Of a DNA stretch of 64,000 bases, positions 10,492 to 21,100 are shown piece after piece. Where the stretch lies: NCBI RefSeq assembly GCF_000745345.1, contig NZ_JQNR01000005.1:1116001-1180000 (forward strand), written 5' to 3'. A program made the position numbers and the translations under genes. Positions within the stretch are counted from its first letter, which is position 1; each line of letters starts with the position of its first letter. The notes under the pieces were generated by a model. It did no database searches. It was given only the letters and a program-made list of their open reading frames with translations, and was not told the origin of the DNA. The stretch is from Actinacidiphila yeochonensis CN732 (GTDB taxonomy: Bacteria; Actinomycetota; Actinomycetes; Streptomycetales; Streptomycetaceae).

Positions 10492-12048
10492 TTACTGCTG
10501 GACCGAGCCGCACTGCTCGGCCAGCTTCTTCTCGTCGGGCGTCAGGGATGGTGCGGGCTGCGCCGTGGGGCTGCTGCTGGGGGTGGTCTTGTTCGTGCCG
10601 CCGGTCGTGCCGGTCGTGGACTTCGTGCCGGTGCTGCCGGTCGTGGACGTCGTGCCGGTCGTGGACGTCGTGGTGGCCTTGGTGCCGGACCCCCCGGCGT
10701 TCTTCGTGGTCTGCTCCGTCCTGGCCGCGGAGCTCTTGGCGGTGGCGACCTTCTGGCAGACCGCCGCCTGCTGCGCCAGCGCGTCCGCCTTGTCCTTCGC
10801 CTGGCGGAGGCTGCTGACGGTGATGCTGTCCTGGACCTGCTTGCGCTGGTACGCCGGCAGGTACTTGAGTTCGATGTCGGTGCGGTCGTCGTGCACCTTC
10901 GACAGGTCCAGCCCCACCAGCTTCTGGTCCAGGCCCTGGTACACGGCCACGTGGTCGCCCTTGGCGCCCACGTAGTACTGGTTCTGCGTCCAGGTGTAGG
11001 CGCCGTAGACGCCGCCGGCCACCACCGCGAGCACCACCAGGGTGATGACGCTCCGCTTGACCCACCGGCGCTGCGCGGGCTTGTCCAGCTCGGCGTCCTC
11101 GTAGGCCCCGAAGGAGCCGAGGGGGCCGTCGGGCAGCGGGTCGCCGCTCCCGGGCGGGCCGAACGCGCCGGCCGGGCCGGCCTGGTGCGGGGTCCGGCCG
11201 AGCTCGGAGGCGCGGCCGGCCGGGGTCTGCAGGTGGCGCGGGTCCTGGGGGGCCGTCTGGTGCTCGGCCACCGCCCCGACCACCACGGGGGTGTCGTTGA
11301 ACTGGGCGGCCGGCGTGTCACCGTCGTCGGTGTCCAGCACGTCGGCCACGATGCAGGTGATGTTGTCCGGGCCGCCACCGCGCAGCGCCAGCTGGATCAG
11401 CTCCTGCACGGTCTCGTGCGGGGCCTGGTAGCCGGCGAGGGTGTCCTCCAGGGTCTGCGCGCTGACCACGCCGGAGAGGCCGTCGGAGCAGATCAGGTAC
11501 CGGTCGCCGACCCGCACCTCGCGGATGGAGAGGTCCGGCTCGACCCGCTCACCGCTGCCCAGCGCCCGCATCAGCAGCGAGCGCTGCGGGTGCGTGGTGG
11601 CCTCCTCCTCGGTGATCCGGCCCTCGTCCACCAGCCGCTGCACCCAGGTGTGGTCCTGGGTGATCTGGGTGAGGACACCGTCGCGCAGCAGGTACGCCCG
11701 GGAGTCGCCGACGTGCACCAGGCCCAGCCGCTGCCCGGTCCACAGCAGCGCGGTGAGCGTGGTGCCCATGCCCTCCAGCTGCGGGTCCTCCTGGACCATC
11801 TGCAGCAGCTGGTCGTTGGCACGCTGCACGGCGGTGCCGAGCGAGGTGAGGATGTCGGAGCCGGGGATGTCGTCGTCGAGCGTGACGATGGAGGAGATCA
11901 CCTCGGAGGAGGCGACCTCACCGGCGGCCTGGCCGCCCATGCCGTCGGCGATGGCGAGGAGCCGCGGACCGGCGTAGCCGGAGTCCTCGTTGCCCTCGCG
12001 GATCATGCCCTTGTGCGAACCGGCGGCGAATCGCAGGCTCAGCGACAT
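10492..12048 (-). CDS. pstP: PP2C-family Ser/Thr phosphatase with membrane anchor (PstP type)
   Basis: A 518-residue metal-dependent phosphatase that reverses PknB phosphorylation. Domain features are REGNEDSGY near residue 20, IADGMGG (33-39) with metal-binding Asp, HVGDSRAYL (about 112-120), CSDGLSG and GGGPDNITCIVAD (224-236). A linker, one membrane segment (about 333-351) and a Thr/Ser/Gly-rich external tail of about 160 residues follow. Start 12048 has GGGGAGG ideally placed; an upstream in-frame start would add 15 residues. The TAA stop is rare in such a GC-rich genome. It lies between fhaB and ftsW. Confidence 0.93.
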   Translation of the reverse strand: MSLSLRFAAGSHKGMIREGNEDSGYAGPRLLAIADGMGGQAAGEVASSEVISSIVTLDDDIPGSDILTSLGTAVQRANDQLLQMVQEDPQLEGMGTTLTALLWTGQRLGLVHVGDSRAYLLRDGVLTQITQDHTWVQRLVDEGRITEEEATTHPQRSLLMRALGSGERVEPDLSIREVRVGDRYLICSDGLSGVVSAQTLEDTLAGYQAPHETVQELIQLALRGGGPDNITCIVADVLDTDDGDTPAAQFNDTPVVVGAVAEHQTAPQDPRHLQTPAGRASELGRTPHQAGPAGAFGPPGSGDPLPDGPLGSFGAYEDAELDKPAQRRWVKRSVITLVVLAVVAGGVYGAYTWTQNQYYVGAKGDHVAVYQGLDQKLVGLDLSKVHDDRTDIELKYLPAYQRKQVQDSITVSSLRQAKDKADALAQQAAVCQKVATAKSSAARTEQTTKNAGGSGTKATTTSTTGTTSTTGSTGTKSTTGTTGGTNKTTPSSSPTAQPAPSLTPDEKKLAEQCGSVQQ

Positions 12049-12138
12049 GCGCACCTCCCCCGTCGGTTCCGGGTACATCCGCACGCTGCCCACCCTCTCG
12101 TCGCTCGCGCGTCGTGGCTCCGCTGCCCCATTGTGCGA

Positions 12139-12663
12139 CTACTTCCGCAGCTCGATGACGGTCTTGCCGATGCGGATCGGCGCACCCAGCGGGACCGGCG
12201 TGGGTGTCGTCAACCGGTTGCGGTCCAGATAGGTGCCGTTGGTGGAGCCGAGGTCCTCGACGATCCACTGCCCACCCTGATCGGGGTAGATCCTGGCATG
12301 CCGGCTGGACGCGTAGTCGTCGTCGAGCACGATCGTCGAGTCGTGCGCCCGGCCGAGGGTGATGGTCTGGCCCTGGAGGGCCACGGTGGTGCCGGCCAGC
12401 GAGCCCTCCGCGACCACCAGCTTGGTGGGGGCGCCGCGCCGCTGGCGGTTGTTCTGCGGTGGCTGCTGCTGCTGTTGCCGGGCCGGCGCCGCCTGCTGGC
12501 GCTGCTGCGGCGGCCGGGAGCGGTCGTCGCCCCGGCGGGCGCCGCGCTGGGTCACCCGGGTGCCGAAGAGGTCACTGCGGATGACCTGGACGGCCACGAT
12601 GACGAACAGCCACAGCACGGCTAGGAAACCCAGCCGCATGACCGTCAGGGTCAGCTCTGACAT
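12139..12663 (-). CDS. fhaB: FHA-domain protein FhaB (FipA type)
   Basis: A 174-residue protein with an N-terminal membrane segment (about 8-26, LGFLAVLWLFVIVAVQVI), a Gln/Arg-rich linker (QQQQQPPQNNRQ) and a C-terminal forkhead-associated domain (about 85-172). FHA core residues are visible in ITLGRAHDSTI, SSRHARIY and DLGSTNGTYLDR. FHA domains bind phosphothreonine; the mycobacterial orthologue links PknB signalling to FtsZ and FtsQ. The ATG at 12663 lies 10 bases beyond the fhaA stop. The linker differs between species and may tolerate variation. Confidence 0.93.
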   Translation of the reverse strand: MSELTLTVMRLGFLAVLWLFVIVAVQVIRSDLFGTRVTQRGARRGDDRSRPPQQRQQAAPARQQQQQPPQNNRQRRGAPTKLVVAEGSLAGTTVALQGQTITLGRAHDSTIVLDDDYASSRHARIYPDQGGQWIVEDLGSTNGTYLDRNRLTTPTPVPLGAPIRIGKTVIELRK

Positions 12664-12673
12664 TGGCCCCGCT

Positions 12674-13569
12674 TCACCCCTCGGCTTGCCGGTAAACGAT
12701 GGTGGTGCTCCCCACGACGATGCGGGAGCCGTCGCGGAGCGTAGCGCGCTGGGTGTGCTGCCCGTCCACCACGATGCCGTTCGTGGAACCCAGGTCCTGG
12801 ACGACCGAGGGGGTACCGACCCGGATCTCGCAGTGCCGGCGGGACACGCCGGGGTCGTCCACCCGGACGTCGGCCTCGGTCGAGCGGCCCAGGACGAGGG
12901 TGCCACGGGAGATCTGGTGCCGGGTGCCGTTGATCTCGACCCAGCGGCGGGTGTGCGCCGCCGAGGAGCCCGGCTGGACGCCGGTGCCGGGCAGCCGGGT
13001 GACCGACGCGCCGCCGGCCGGCGGCGCGGGGGCATCGGCGGCGGGGCGGCCGGGCGCTGCGGCGCCTCGGCGCGGCTCGGGCGCTCCTGCGGCGGGGCCG
13101 GGTGGCCGCCGTACCCCTGCGGACTCTGCGGGTACTGCGGCTGCGGCCGGCCGGCCGGCGGGTGCTGCGGCGACTGGCCCTGGAACTGCGACTCGCTGGA
13201 GGCCAGGGTGCGGCTGCGCACCCGGTACAGGCCGGTGTCGAGGTCGGCGGCACGCTCCAGGTGGACCCTGATGCCGCCCATGAACGTGTAGCGCTGCTGC
13301 TTGGCGTAGTCCCGCACCATGCCGGCGAGCTCGTCGCCGAGCTGGACGGCGTAGGGGCTGAGCCGTTCGTAGTCGGGGGCGCTCAGTTCGACGATGAAGT
13401 CGTTGGGAACCACCGTGCGGTCGCGATTCCAGATCGTGGCGTTGTTGTCGCACTCGCGCTGCAGCGCGCCCGCGATCTCGACGGGCTGGACCTCGCTCTT
13501 GAAGACCTTGGCGAAGGTGCCGTTCACCATGCCCTCCAACCGCTGCTCAAAACGCTTCAGCACACCCAT
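12674..13569 (-). CDS. fhaA: FHA-domain protein FhaA, apparent -1 frameshift in the linker
   Basis: The N-terminal DUF3662/FhaA_N domain (MGVLKRFEQRLEGMVNGTF to about residue 115) reads in one frame from the ATG at 13569. The C-terminal FHA domain (LVLGRSTEADV, VSRRHCEI, DLGSTNGIVVDG) reads in another frame to the TGA at 12674. The switch falls in a Pro-rich linker at a run of five G on the plus strand, 13028-13032. One more base there would restore MPPAPPAGGASVTRLPG and a roughly 298-residue protein. FhaA recruits phosphorylated PknB substrates in lipid II flux control. The gene is first in its operon. Sequence error is more likely than a true loss. Confidence 0.85.
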
Positions 13570-14184
13570 CGGGCACCTCCCTCCGCCTGGCCTCCTCAGC
13601 CGTGGCTCGTCGTTCTCCGATACTGCTTACTGATCGTATCCACGCGTGGGAAAAACCCGCGGTTCCCTGTTCGCGCCCGCTCCGCCGGTGTCCACTGTCA
13701 CACTGCCCGCTGTGTGCGCCGTGCCGCCGGCCTCCCGCTCACTGCGATGGTAGAGGCGCCGCCGGGCGGCGGTCCCCGCTTCACCGTGCCGCGGGCGGTC
13801 CGGTGGGCAACCCCAGTGTCCCGCACCGGCGAGCCGTTCCGTGCCCGCTCCCTCCGGGCTCCCCCTGGCGGGTTGCCCGCCAGGCCCGGCCGGCCGGCTC
13901 GTTCGGCCGGATCGGCCTCGGCGTCGGTTCCCTGCGGGTTCCGTGCCGGGTGGGTCGGTTTCCGTGCCGGGTGGGGGACGGGCTTCGGCGCGGCACCGGG
14001 GGTGCGGTCGCTGGGGGCGGGAACGGTTCGTGCGTCATCGAGGGGCTGCCCCGGGGGTGGCCTGGCAAACGGATGTGATTCCACCGCCGACGGCGTGCTA
14101 ATCTTCTGCATGTCGGACGGAGCAACGACACCGGAGAGACCGAAAAGGTCAGGAAGGTGCGGGACTCCAGAGGACAACACCCAT
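13570..14184. other. Divergent intergenic region between fhaA and tRNA-Leu
   Basis: No gene is supported in these 615 bases. A 16-base direct repeat, TTCCGTGCCGGGTGGG, occurs twice near 13937-13976. A possible -10 box TAATCT sits at 14099-14104 ahead of the tRNA, but no clear -35 was identified. Promoters for the fhaA operon (minus) and tRNA-Leu (plus) must lie here. Confidence 0.4.
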
Positions 14185-14268
14185 GCGCGGGTGGCGGAAT
14201 AGGCAGACGCGCTGGATTCAGGTTCCAGTGCCCGCAAGGGCGTGGGGGTTCAACTCCCCCCTCGCGCA
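14185..14268 (+). tRNA. tRNA-Leu (anticodon CAG)
   Basis: A class II tRNA fold is complete. Acceptor GCGCGGG pairs with CTCGCGC (one G-U), then the discriminator A. The anticodon stem CTGGA/TCCAG encloses loop TTCAGGT with anticodon CAG, decoding CUG, the most used leucine codon here. A long variable arm (GCCCGCAAGGGC) and the T arm GGGGG-TTCAACT-CCCCC follow. CCA is not encoded. A Rho-independent terminator follows at 14287. Confidence 0.95.
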
Positions 14269-14286
14269 CAAGGAAGTACCTGGAAA

Positions 14287-14332
14287 AGGTGCTCCCGGCA
14301 GTGATTCAGATCACTGACGGGGGCGCCTTTTT
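14287..14332 (+). terminator. Rho-independent terminator of tRNA-Leu
   Basis: The arm AGGTGCTCCCG (14287-14297) pairs with CGGGGGCGCCT (14318-14328), with an additional inner helix from CAGTGAT and ATCACTG. It is followed by a run of five T ending at 14332. It is one of the few canonical hairpin-plus-T-tract terminators in the window. Confidence 0.88.
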
Positions 14333-14606
14333 CGTTTGTCCGGAACGGCCTTTCCGCCTCGGATGCCGGCGGTGCCGCAGCACGAAGCCGGGTGCTCGGC
14401 CGTGCGGTTCTGCTCAGGGCTCGCACCGGCCCGGCGCGGGGCCGTCGGCGCGCGAGCGGCCGGGGCGGGGGCGGCCGGCGCGGGGGCGGGGCCGGACGGC
14501 TGCGGGCTCCTGGCCGCCTCGGGGCCCGAACGGCACCGCGCCGCCCACCGGGTGACCGGGGGCGGCGCGGAGCTACGGCGTGTGGTGCGGGGGAGAGCCG
14601 CCGGTG

Positions 14607-16223
14607 TCACGCGGTGGGCTTCTCCTCCAGACGCGGGAAGAGGACCGCGCCCTTGGTGACCTTCGTGCCGGCCGGGAGCCTGCCCCAGCCGCCCGCCTCC
14701 TGGACCAACTGGTCGTCGAGCGCGCCGAGCGACTCCTCGGCGCCGAGGGACTCCCACAGCTTCCGGGAGGTCTCGGGCATGACCGGGTGGAGCAGGACCG
14801 CGACCGCGCGCAGCGACTCGGCGGCGGTGTAGAGGATCGTCGCCAGTCGCGCCAGGCCCTCGTCGGAGGTGTCCTTGGCGACCTTCCAGGGCTCCTGCTC
14901 GGTGATGTAGCCGTTGACCTGCTTCACGAAGTCGAAGACCGCCAGGATGCCGCCCTGGAAGTCCAGCTGGTCGCCGATCTTCCGGTCGGCCTCCCGGACC
15001 GCGGTGGCCAGGCCCTCGTGGACCGCCTTCTCGGCCTCGCTGTCGGCCGTGGCCGCGGGCAGCGCGCCGTCGAAGTACTTGCCGACCATGGCCGCGACGC
15101 GGGACGCGAGGTTGCCGTAGTCGTTGGCCAGCTCGCTGGTGTAGCGGGCGGTGAAGTCCTCCCAGGAGAACGAGCCGTCCTGGCCGAAGGCGATCGCGCG
15201 CAGGAAGTACCAGCGGTAGGCGTCGACGCCGAAGTGGGAGGTGAGGTCCTGCGGCTTGATGCCCGTCAGGTTCGACTTCGACATCTTCTCGCCGCCGACC
15301 ATGAGCCAGCCGTTCGCCGCGACCCGGCCGGGCAGCGGCAGGCCCTGCGCCATCAGCATGGCCGGCCAGATCACCGCGTGGAAGCGCAGGATGTCCTTGC
15401 CGACGAGGTGGACGTCGGCCGGGAAGGTCGACTCGAACTTCTCCTGGTTCTCGTTGTAGCCGACCGCCGTGGCGTAGTTCAGCAGCGCGTCGACCCACAC
15501 GTAGATCACGTGCTTGGCGTCCCAGGGGATCGGGATGCCCCAGTCGAACGTCGAGCGGGAGATCGACAGGTCCTGGAGGCCCTGCCGGACGAAGTTCAGG
15601 ACCTCGTTGCGGGCGGACTCGGGCTGGATGAAGTCCGGGTCGGCCTCGTAGTGGGCGAGCAGCCGCTCGCCGTAGGCGCTGAGCCGGAAGAAGTAGTTCT
15701 CCTCGCTGAGGATCTCCACCGGCTTCTTGTGGATGGCGCACAGTTTCTGGCCGGCGAACTCACCCTCGCCGTCGAGCAGTTCACCGGGGAGCTTGTACTC
15801 CTCACAGCCGACGCAGTACGGGCCCTCGTATCCGCCCTTGTAGATCTCGCCCTTGTCGTACAGGTCCTGTACGAACTCCTGGACGCGATCGGTGTGGCGC
15901 TTCTGCGTGGTGCGGATGAAGTCGTTGTTCCCGATCTCCAGGTGCTCCCAGAGGGGCTTCCAGGCGCCCTCCACGAGCTGGTCGCACCACTCCTGCGGGC
16001 TGACCCCGTGGGCGTCGGCCGAGCGCATGATCTTCTGACCGTGCTCGTCCGTGCCGGTGAGGAACCACACCCTCTCGCCGCGCTGGCGGTGCCAGCGGGT
16101 GAGCACGTCGCCTGCGACGGTCGTGTAGGCGTGGCCCAGGTGAGGAGCGTCGTTGACGTAGTAAATAGGGGTGGTGACGTAGTACGCCTTTCCGCCCTGC
16201 TGCTCAGATCCAGTGGCCGCCAT
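14607..16223 (-). CDS. metG: Methionyl-tRNA synthetase
   Basis: A 538-residue class Ia aminoacyl-tRNA synthetase charging tRNA-Met. The HIGH-equivalent HLGH is at residues 28-31 within [16 protein letters not shown], the KMSKS loop is in [12 protein letters not shown], and the connective region has a CxxC motif, CVGC, near residue 145. The C-terminal anticodon-binding domain contains [14 protein letters not shown]. The dimerisation appendix of longer MetRS is absent. ATG 16223 is chosen because protein similarity starts at [12 protein letters not shown]; upstream in-frame sequence is low-complexity. The 517-base gap to terD (16224-16740) contains only imperfect repeats such as GGGGCTCGGGAAG. 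Confidence 0.96.
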   Translation of the reverse strand: MAATGSEQQGGKAYYVTTPIYYVNDAPHLGHAYTTVAGDVLTRWHRQRGERVWFLTGTDEHGQKIMRSADAHGVSPQEWCDQLVEGAWKPLWEHLEIGNNDFIRTTQKRHTDRVQEFVQDLYDKGEIYKGGYEGPYCVGCEEYKLPGELLDGEGEFAGQKLCAIHKKPVEILSEENYFFRLSAYGERLLAHYEADPDFIQPESARNEVLNFVRQGLQDLSISRSTFDWGIPIPWDAKHVIYVWVDALLNYATAVGYNENQEKFESTFPADVHLVGKDILRFHAVIWPAMLMAQGLPLPGRVAANGWLMVGGEKMSKSNLTGIKPQDLTSHFGVDAYRWYFLRAIAFGQDGSFSWEDFTARYTSELANDYGNLASRVAAMVGKYFDGALPAATADSEAEKAVHEGLATAVREADRKIGDQLDFQGGILAVFDFVKQVNGYITEQEPWKVAKDTSDEGLARLATILYTAAESLRAVAVLLHPVMPETSRKLWESLGAEESLGALDDQLVQEAGGWGRLPAGTKVTKGAVLFPRLEEKPTA

Positions 16224-16740
16224 GGTCGAAATCCTACTGGCTGTGCGGCAACGCGATCGCCTCGATATTCGGGGACGTGAACACGGGGCGACCAGGGCCG
16301 GCAAGGGGCGGCGGGCATCCGTCGGTGACCCCCGACACTTTTCGCATCCGTGTCCGGAGGCTTCCGCCGGTGGGTCCGCGTCCGGACGGTACGGCGCGGG
16401 CTCAGTCCGCGGGCCGGGGCGGCGGCCGCCGGATGGCGGGCGGGTCCCGGGCCGGGTTCGTTCTGGGACCCGGAGGGGCTCGGGAAGGGCGCGGAGGGGC
16501 TCGGGAAGTGCTCGCAAGGGACCCGGAGGAAGCCTGGTGGGGGCCTGGTGGGGCCCGAAAGGGGGAGAGGCGTCAGGAAGGCGGCGCACGGCGTCAAGAA
16601 GGTGTGGGAAACGCCGCCGGCACCCGCCCGGGCGCTGGCACCTCGGCGGGAACCCGTGCAGTGTGGTGTGCGTTGAATCTGTTGGGCAAAGGAATCGTCA
16701 AAAGGCGCGGTCCGCGCCGAACCGAGCAGGGAGAACCACC

Positions 16741-17316
16741 ATGGGTGTCAGCCTCTCCAAGGGCGGGAACGTCTCGCTGACGAAGGAGGCGCCCGGGCTC
16801 ACGGCGGTCACCGTCGGCCTGGGCTGGGATGTGCGCACCACCACCGGCGCGGACTTCGACCTCGACGCGAGCGCGCTGCTTCTCGACACGGCCGGCCGGG
16901 TCGTGTCGGACAAGCACTTCGTCTTCTTCAACAACCTGAAGAGCCCGGACGGCTCCGTGGAGCACACCGGGGACAACCTCACCGGTGAGGGCGAGGGCGA
17001 CGACGAGTCGATCAAGGTGAACCTCGCCGGCGTGCCCGCCGAGGTGGACAAGATCGTCTTCCCGGTCTCCATCTACGAGGGCGACACCCGGCAGCAGAGC
17101 TTCGGCCAGGTGCGCAACGCGTTCATCCGGGTGGTCAACCAGGCCGGCGGCGCCGAGATCGCCCGCTACGACCTCTCCGAGGACGCCTCCACCGAGACCG
17201 CGATGGTCTTCGGCGAGCTCTACCGCAACGGTGCGGAGTGGAAGTTCCGCGCGGTCGGCCAGGGCTACGCCTCGGGCCTGCGCGGCATCGCCCAGGACTT
17301 CGGCGTCAACCTCTGA
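16741..17316 (+). CDS. terD: TerD-family calcium-binding stress protein
   Basis: A 191-residue TerD/CABP protein. TerD-domain proteins bind calcium and are linked to tellurite resistance, phage defence and, in Streptomyces, differentiation. The signature [19 protein letters not shown] opens the protein; acidic metal-binding sites follow in [26 protein letters not shown] and [19 protein letters not shown]. The C-terminal [20 protein letters not shown] is the standard motif. It stands alone here, with no terA/B/C/E neighbours. ATG 16741 has GGGAG upstream. Confidence 0.95.
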   Translation: MGVSLSKGGNVSLTKEAPGLTAVTVGLGWDVRTTTGADFDLDASALLLDTAGRVVSDKHFVFFNNLKSPDGSVEHTGDNLTGEGEGDDESIKVNLAGVPAEVDKIVFPVSIYEGDTRQQSFGQVRNAFIRVVNQAGGAEIARYDLSEDASTETAMVFGELYRNGAEWKFRAVGQGYASGLRGIAQDFGVNL

Positions 17317-17430
17317 GTCCGAGGCCCGAGTCGTCGGCCCGAGGCCGGACCGAGGAGCTGAGGGCCTGCGAGCCTCCGCTCCCACGGTCGGCCGCACGGC
17401 CCGTCCGCGGCCTTCCGCCGCCGCGCCGAT

Positions 17431-17460
17431 CCCTGAGCCGCCCGGGCGGGCCGCTCAGGG
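17431..17460. terminator. Hairpin between convergent terD and marR
   Basis: Arms CCCTGAGC (17431-17438) and GCTCAGGG (17453-17460) are perfect complements around a GC-rich centre that can extend the stem. The marR stop codon lies inside the right arm. The position suits a shared terminator. Confidence 0.6.
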
Positions 17461-17889
17461 GTGCGTGGCGGCGGACTCGTTGTAGCGCACCAGGTAGGCG
17501 GCGAAGCGGGCCAGGTCCTCCGGGGCCCAGTCGGCCAGCCGCTCCTGGAAGGTGTCCCGCCGCCGGGTACGGGCCGAGGCGAGCAGCTCGACCCCGCGCG
17601 GCGCGAGGTGCAGGACGTGCACGCGGTGGTCCGCGGGGTCCCTGCGGCGCTCCAGCAGGCCCGCCTGCTCCAGCGCCGCCACCTGCCGGCTCACCGTCGA
17701 CTTGTCCAGCAGGTAGTAGGCGGCCAGGTCGGTGGCCCGGCAGCCCTGCTGGTCCTCAAGGTGCGCCAGGATGGTGTAGGAGACCAGCGACAGCTCCGGG
17801 TGCATGCGGGCCGCGGTGGCGCGCGCCCGCCGGGCGAACGCGGTCAGCTCGTGCTGGATCGTGTCCAGGGCCTCTTCCGCTCCGGACAT
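17455..17889 (-). CDS. MarR-family transcriptional regulator
   Basis: A 144-residue winged-helix repressor. The helix-turn-helix is in GCRATDLAAYYLLDKSTVSRQVAALEQ (about 52-78), followed by the wing RRRDPADHRVHVLHLAP. Start 17889 has GGAGGG nine bases upstream. A perfect inverted repeat at 17993-18007, about 105 bases upstream, is a candidate autoregulatory operator. It could respond to phenolic or oxidative signals as many MarR proteins do, but no ligand can be inferred. Confidence 0.9.
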   Translation of the reverse strand: MSGAEEALDTIQHELTAFARRARATAARMHPELSLVSYTILAHLEDQQGCRATDLAAYYLLDKSTVSRQVAALEQAGLLERRRDPADHRVHVLHLAPRGVELLASARTRRRDTFQERLADWAPEDLARFAAYLVRYNESAATHP

Positions 17890-17992
17890 CGCCACCGGCC
17901 CTCCGCCTCGTCGCCACGTGTCGGCGTTTGTCGTCGCTTGTCGCCCTCGGAACAGCCGGACGGGAACGACCGGCCATCCGGTCCCCCATCCG

Positions 17993-18007
17993 GTTGTATT
18001 GTACAAC
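17993..18007. promoter_or_regulatory. Inverted repeat, candidate MarR operator
   Basis: GTTGTA and TACAAC arms are perfect complements around TTG. The 15-base site is AT-rich against its surroundings and lies upstream of marR. TTGTA-type palindromes are common MarR operators. Confidence 0.55.
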
Positions 18008-18030
18008 GACATTTCCCGGGTGGCACCGCC

Positions 18031-18099
18031 CGCACACCCCTCCGTGCCGCTCCCGCACACCCCTCCGTGCCGCTCCCGCACACCCCTCCGTGCCGTCCC
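18031..18099. repeat. Three tandem copies of a 23-bp repeat
   Basis: The unit begins CGCACACCCCTCCGTGCCG and occurs at 18031, 18054 and 18077; the first two copies are identical and the third differs near its end. The array lies between the stop of the SpoIIE-type phosphatase gene and the marR promoter region. Confidence 0.85.
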
Positions 18100-18119
18100 C
18101 GCACGTCCGCTCCCGCGCG

Positions 18120-21100
18120 TCACGACGGCAGCGGCAGCTCGAACCACACGACCTTCCCCACGGCCTTGCGGCTCGTACCCCACCTGCGTGACAGGTGCGA
18201 GACCAGGGCCAGTCCGCGCCCCCCGACGTCGTCGGCGTCGGCGCGCTGGAGCTGCGGCAGGTTGTGGTTGTCGTCGCTCACCTCCACCAGCAGCTTTCCC
18301 ACCCGCATCAGCCGCAGCTCCACCTCGTACGAGGCGGCCTTGATCGCGTTGGTGACCAGCTCGCTGACGAGCAGCTCGGCGGTGTCGCTGAGGCGCTCCA
18401 GTCCCCAGGCGGCCAGCTGCCGCCGGGTGAGCTCGCGGGCGCGGCTCACCTCTCCGTCGTTCACCAGCAGCGTCCAGCGCACCACGTCCTGCGGGTCCAC
18501 GCCCTCGAAGCGGGCCACCAGCAGGGCCACGTCGTCGCCGCGGTCCTCGGAGTGCACCTGGGCGAGGATCTGCGCGCAGACGTCCTCGGGTGACTGCTGC
18601 GGCTCGATCACGTTCGCGCACAGAGCCGCCAGGCCGGCGTCTATGCCCTGGCCGCGCACCTCCACCAGGCCGTCCGTGCACAGCACCAGCCAGCTGCCGT
18701 CGGGCGCGGACAGCTCCACCGTCTCGAACGGCACCCCGCCCACGCCGATGGGCGCCCCGCCGGGGATGTCCAGCAGCTCACCGCGGCCGTCGGAGCCGGC
18801 CAGCACCGGCGGGATGTGCCCGGCGTTGGCGATGGACAGGGTGCGGTGGATCGGGTCGTAGACGGCGTAGACGCAGGTCGCGAGGTGCTCGGAGCTCAGC
18901 CGGTGGGCGAGGTTGTCCAGATGCCGCAGCAGCTGCGCGGGCGGCAGGTCCAGCGCGGCCATCGTGATCACGGCGGTGCGGAACTGCCCCATCACGGCCG
19001 CCGCCTGGAGCCCGTGCCCCATCACGTCGCCCACGATCAGCGCGACCCGGCCCCCGGGAAGCTGGATGGCGTCGAACCAGTCGCCGCCGACCTGCGCCTG
19101 CCGGTCGCCGGGCATGTAGTGGTGGGCGATGCGCACGCCCGGGATGCGCGGCGGACGGGTGGGCATCATCGACCGCTGCAGCGTCGCAGCGGCCTGCGAC
19201 TCCTGGCGGTGCAGCCTGGCGTTGTCCAGGTGGACCGCGCCGCTGGCGGCGAGTTCGGTGGCGGTGACGACGTCCCGGCTGTCGAAGGGCCGTCGCCCCG
19301 GGCCGCGCAGGAAGCCGATCCGCCCGAGCACCGTGCCGCGCGCGGTCAGCGGCGCCACCACCAGCGAGCAGCCGGCCAGCAGCGGGCCGAGCGCCGGTAC
19401 GCCGAGGTCCTGCGCCACCCCGGGCGCTATCGCCGGGTCGACCACCGGCACCAGGACGGTCTCGCCGCGGCCGCCCGGCACGACGGCGTCGGCGGGCAGG
19501 GTGATCAGTTCGTCCTCGGGCAGCGCCGCGTCCCAGCGGGGGCGCGGCTCGCCGTACACCGCGGCCACCCGGCGGATCAGCACCGTGCCGGCCGAACGGC
19601 CCTCGGTACGCGGCTCACCGTCCGAGAAGAGGTGGTCGACGACGAGGACGGCAGCCGAGTCGGCGAACCGGGGAACGGTGACCGCGCACAGCTCACGGGC
19701 CGTGGTGTGCAGGTCGAGGGTGGAGCCCACCATCGCGCCGGCCGCCCGCAGCAGGGCGAGCTGCTCGTCCAGGGCGTGGCCCGCGGCCGGATGGCCGGCA
19801 CCGCCCCGGGTGTCGGCGTGCTCCTGGGGCGCGGGCCCGGCGGCGGGGCGTCCCGGGTGGGCCGCGCCGTCCGCGCCCCCAGGGGGCGGACGCGTCCGGT
19901 GGGCCGGGCGCCGCCGGGGGCGGCAGCGGCGGCGGTACTGCCGTCAGGGCGGACGCGGCCGACAGGTCGCCCGCATGAGGGGCGGGCCCCGCGGCGGCGG
20001 GCGGGGGCGCGGTCTCCTGGGGGCGGGGCGGTCGCGGCGCGGCCCGGCGAGGAGTTCACGCGTCACGGGCCGCACGGTGCCGGGGACCGGCCCGGGGCGG
20101 TCGTGCGGCAGCACCGGCAGCCGGATTCCGCCCTCGACGTCGAGCGAGGGGTGGCCCAGGGCGGCGATCCGGCGGACGAGGCGGTCCCGGCGCCCGGGGC
20201 TCGTCCCCGGCAGCACACCGGCGAGCAGCGCGGTCGGCGGCCCACCGGCGATCGGGGCGGCGGCCGCGCTGCCCGCCCGTGGCGGCTCGGCGGGCGGTCG
20301 GGTGGACGACCCGGTGGGCGTCTCGGTGGACGACGTGGCGGGTGCCGGTGATTCCGCCGATTCCGGCGATTCCGGCGGCTCTGTTGGCTCCGGTGGCTCC
20401 GCGGGCGGTTCGAACACCGCCCGCACCGCGATGTCCTGGCGCTGCGGCCCCTCCGCCAGGTAGGGGAGCAGCCGGCCGCCCATGGCGATCCGCAGCCCGC
20501 CGGTGCGCAGCGGCTTGGCGTGGGCGGCGAAGGCCAGCAGGCTGTGGCCGGCGGGTTCGACCAGCCGGTACGCCCACCACAGCACGTCCTTGAGGACGCC
20601 GTCGCGGTCGGTGGCGGCCAGGGCGCCCGCCCACGAGGGCTGGGCCAGCTCGTCCAGCAGGTCCAGGGGGTCGTGGCGCGGAGAGGCCGACCGCGCCGCG
20701 CCGGCACCTCCGGACGGTCGGCCGGTGGTCAGCAGCCCGGAGGCGCGGTGGCCGAAGACGTTCTCCCAGCGGTGGCCGAAGAGCTCCTCGGCGCCGCGCC
20801 CCCAGTAGGAGATCCGGCCGTCGGGGTCCACGCACAGGACGGCCAGCCGCACCAGGGCGGTGATCCCGGTGGCGGAGCCGGGGGCGGGCCGGGTCCCCGG
20901 CAGCCGTACGGCGGGCGGCCGGGACGGCACCGGCGCGGATGGCGCGGCCGCCGGGCCGGCGGGTGCGCCCGTCCGTACGGCGGCCGCCCCCTCGGCGGCC
21001 CCGGTGGGCACGGCGCTTCCGGCGCTTCCGGTGGGTACGGCGGCGCGGGCAGGCGGCGGCCCGGGCATCGCGGCAGCCGGCGCGGCGGGCACCGCGGGCT

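Noticed and set aside
13781..14269. Minus-strand open frame overlapping tRNA-Leu, beginning REGGVEPPRPCGHWNLNPAR
   Set aside because: It is the antisense of a tRNA gene, a familiar spurious annotation in actinomycetes; no ribosome-binding site and the DNA is explained by the tRNA.
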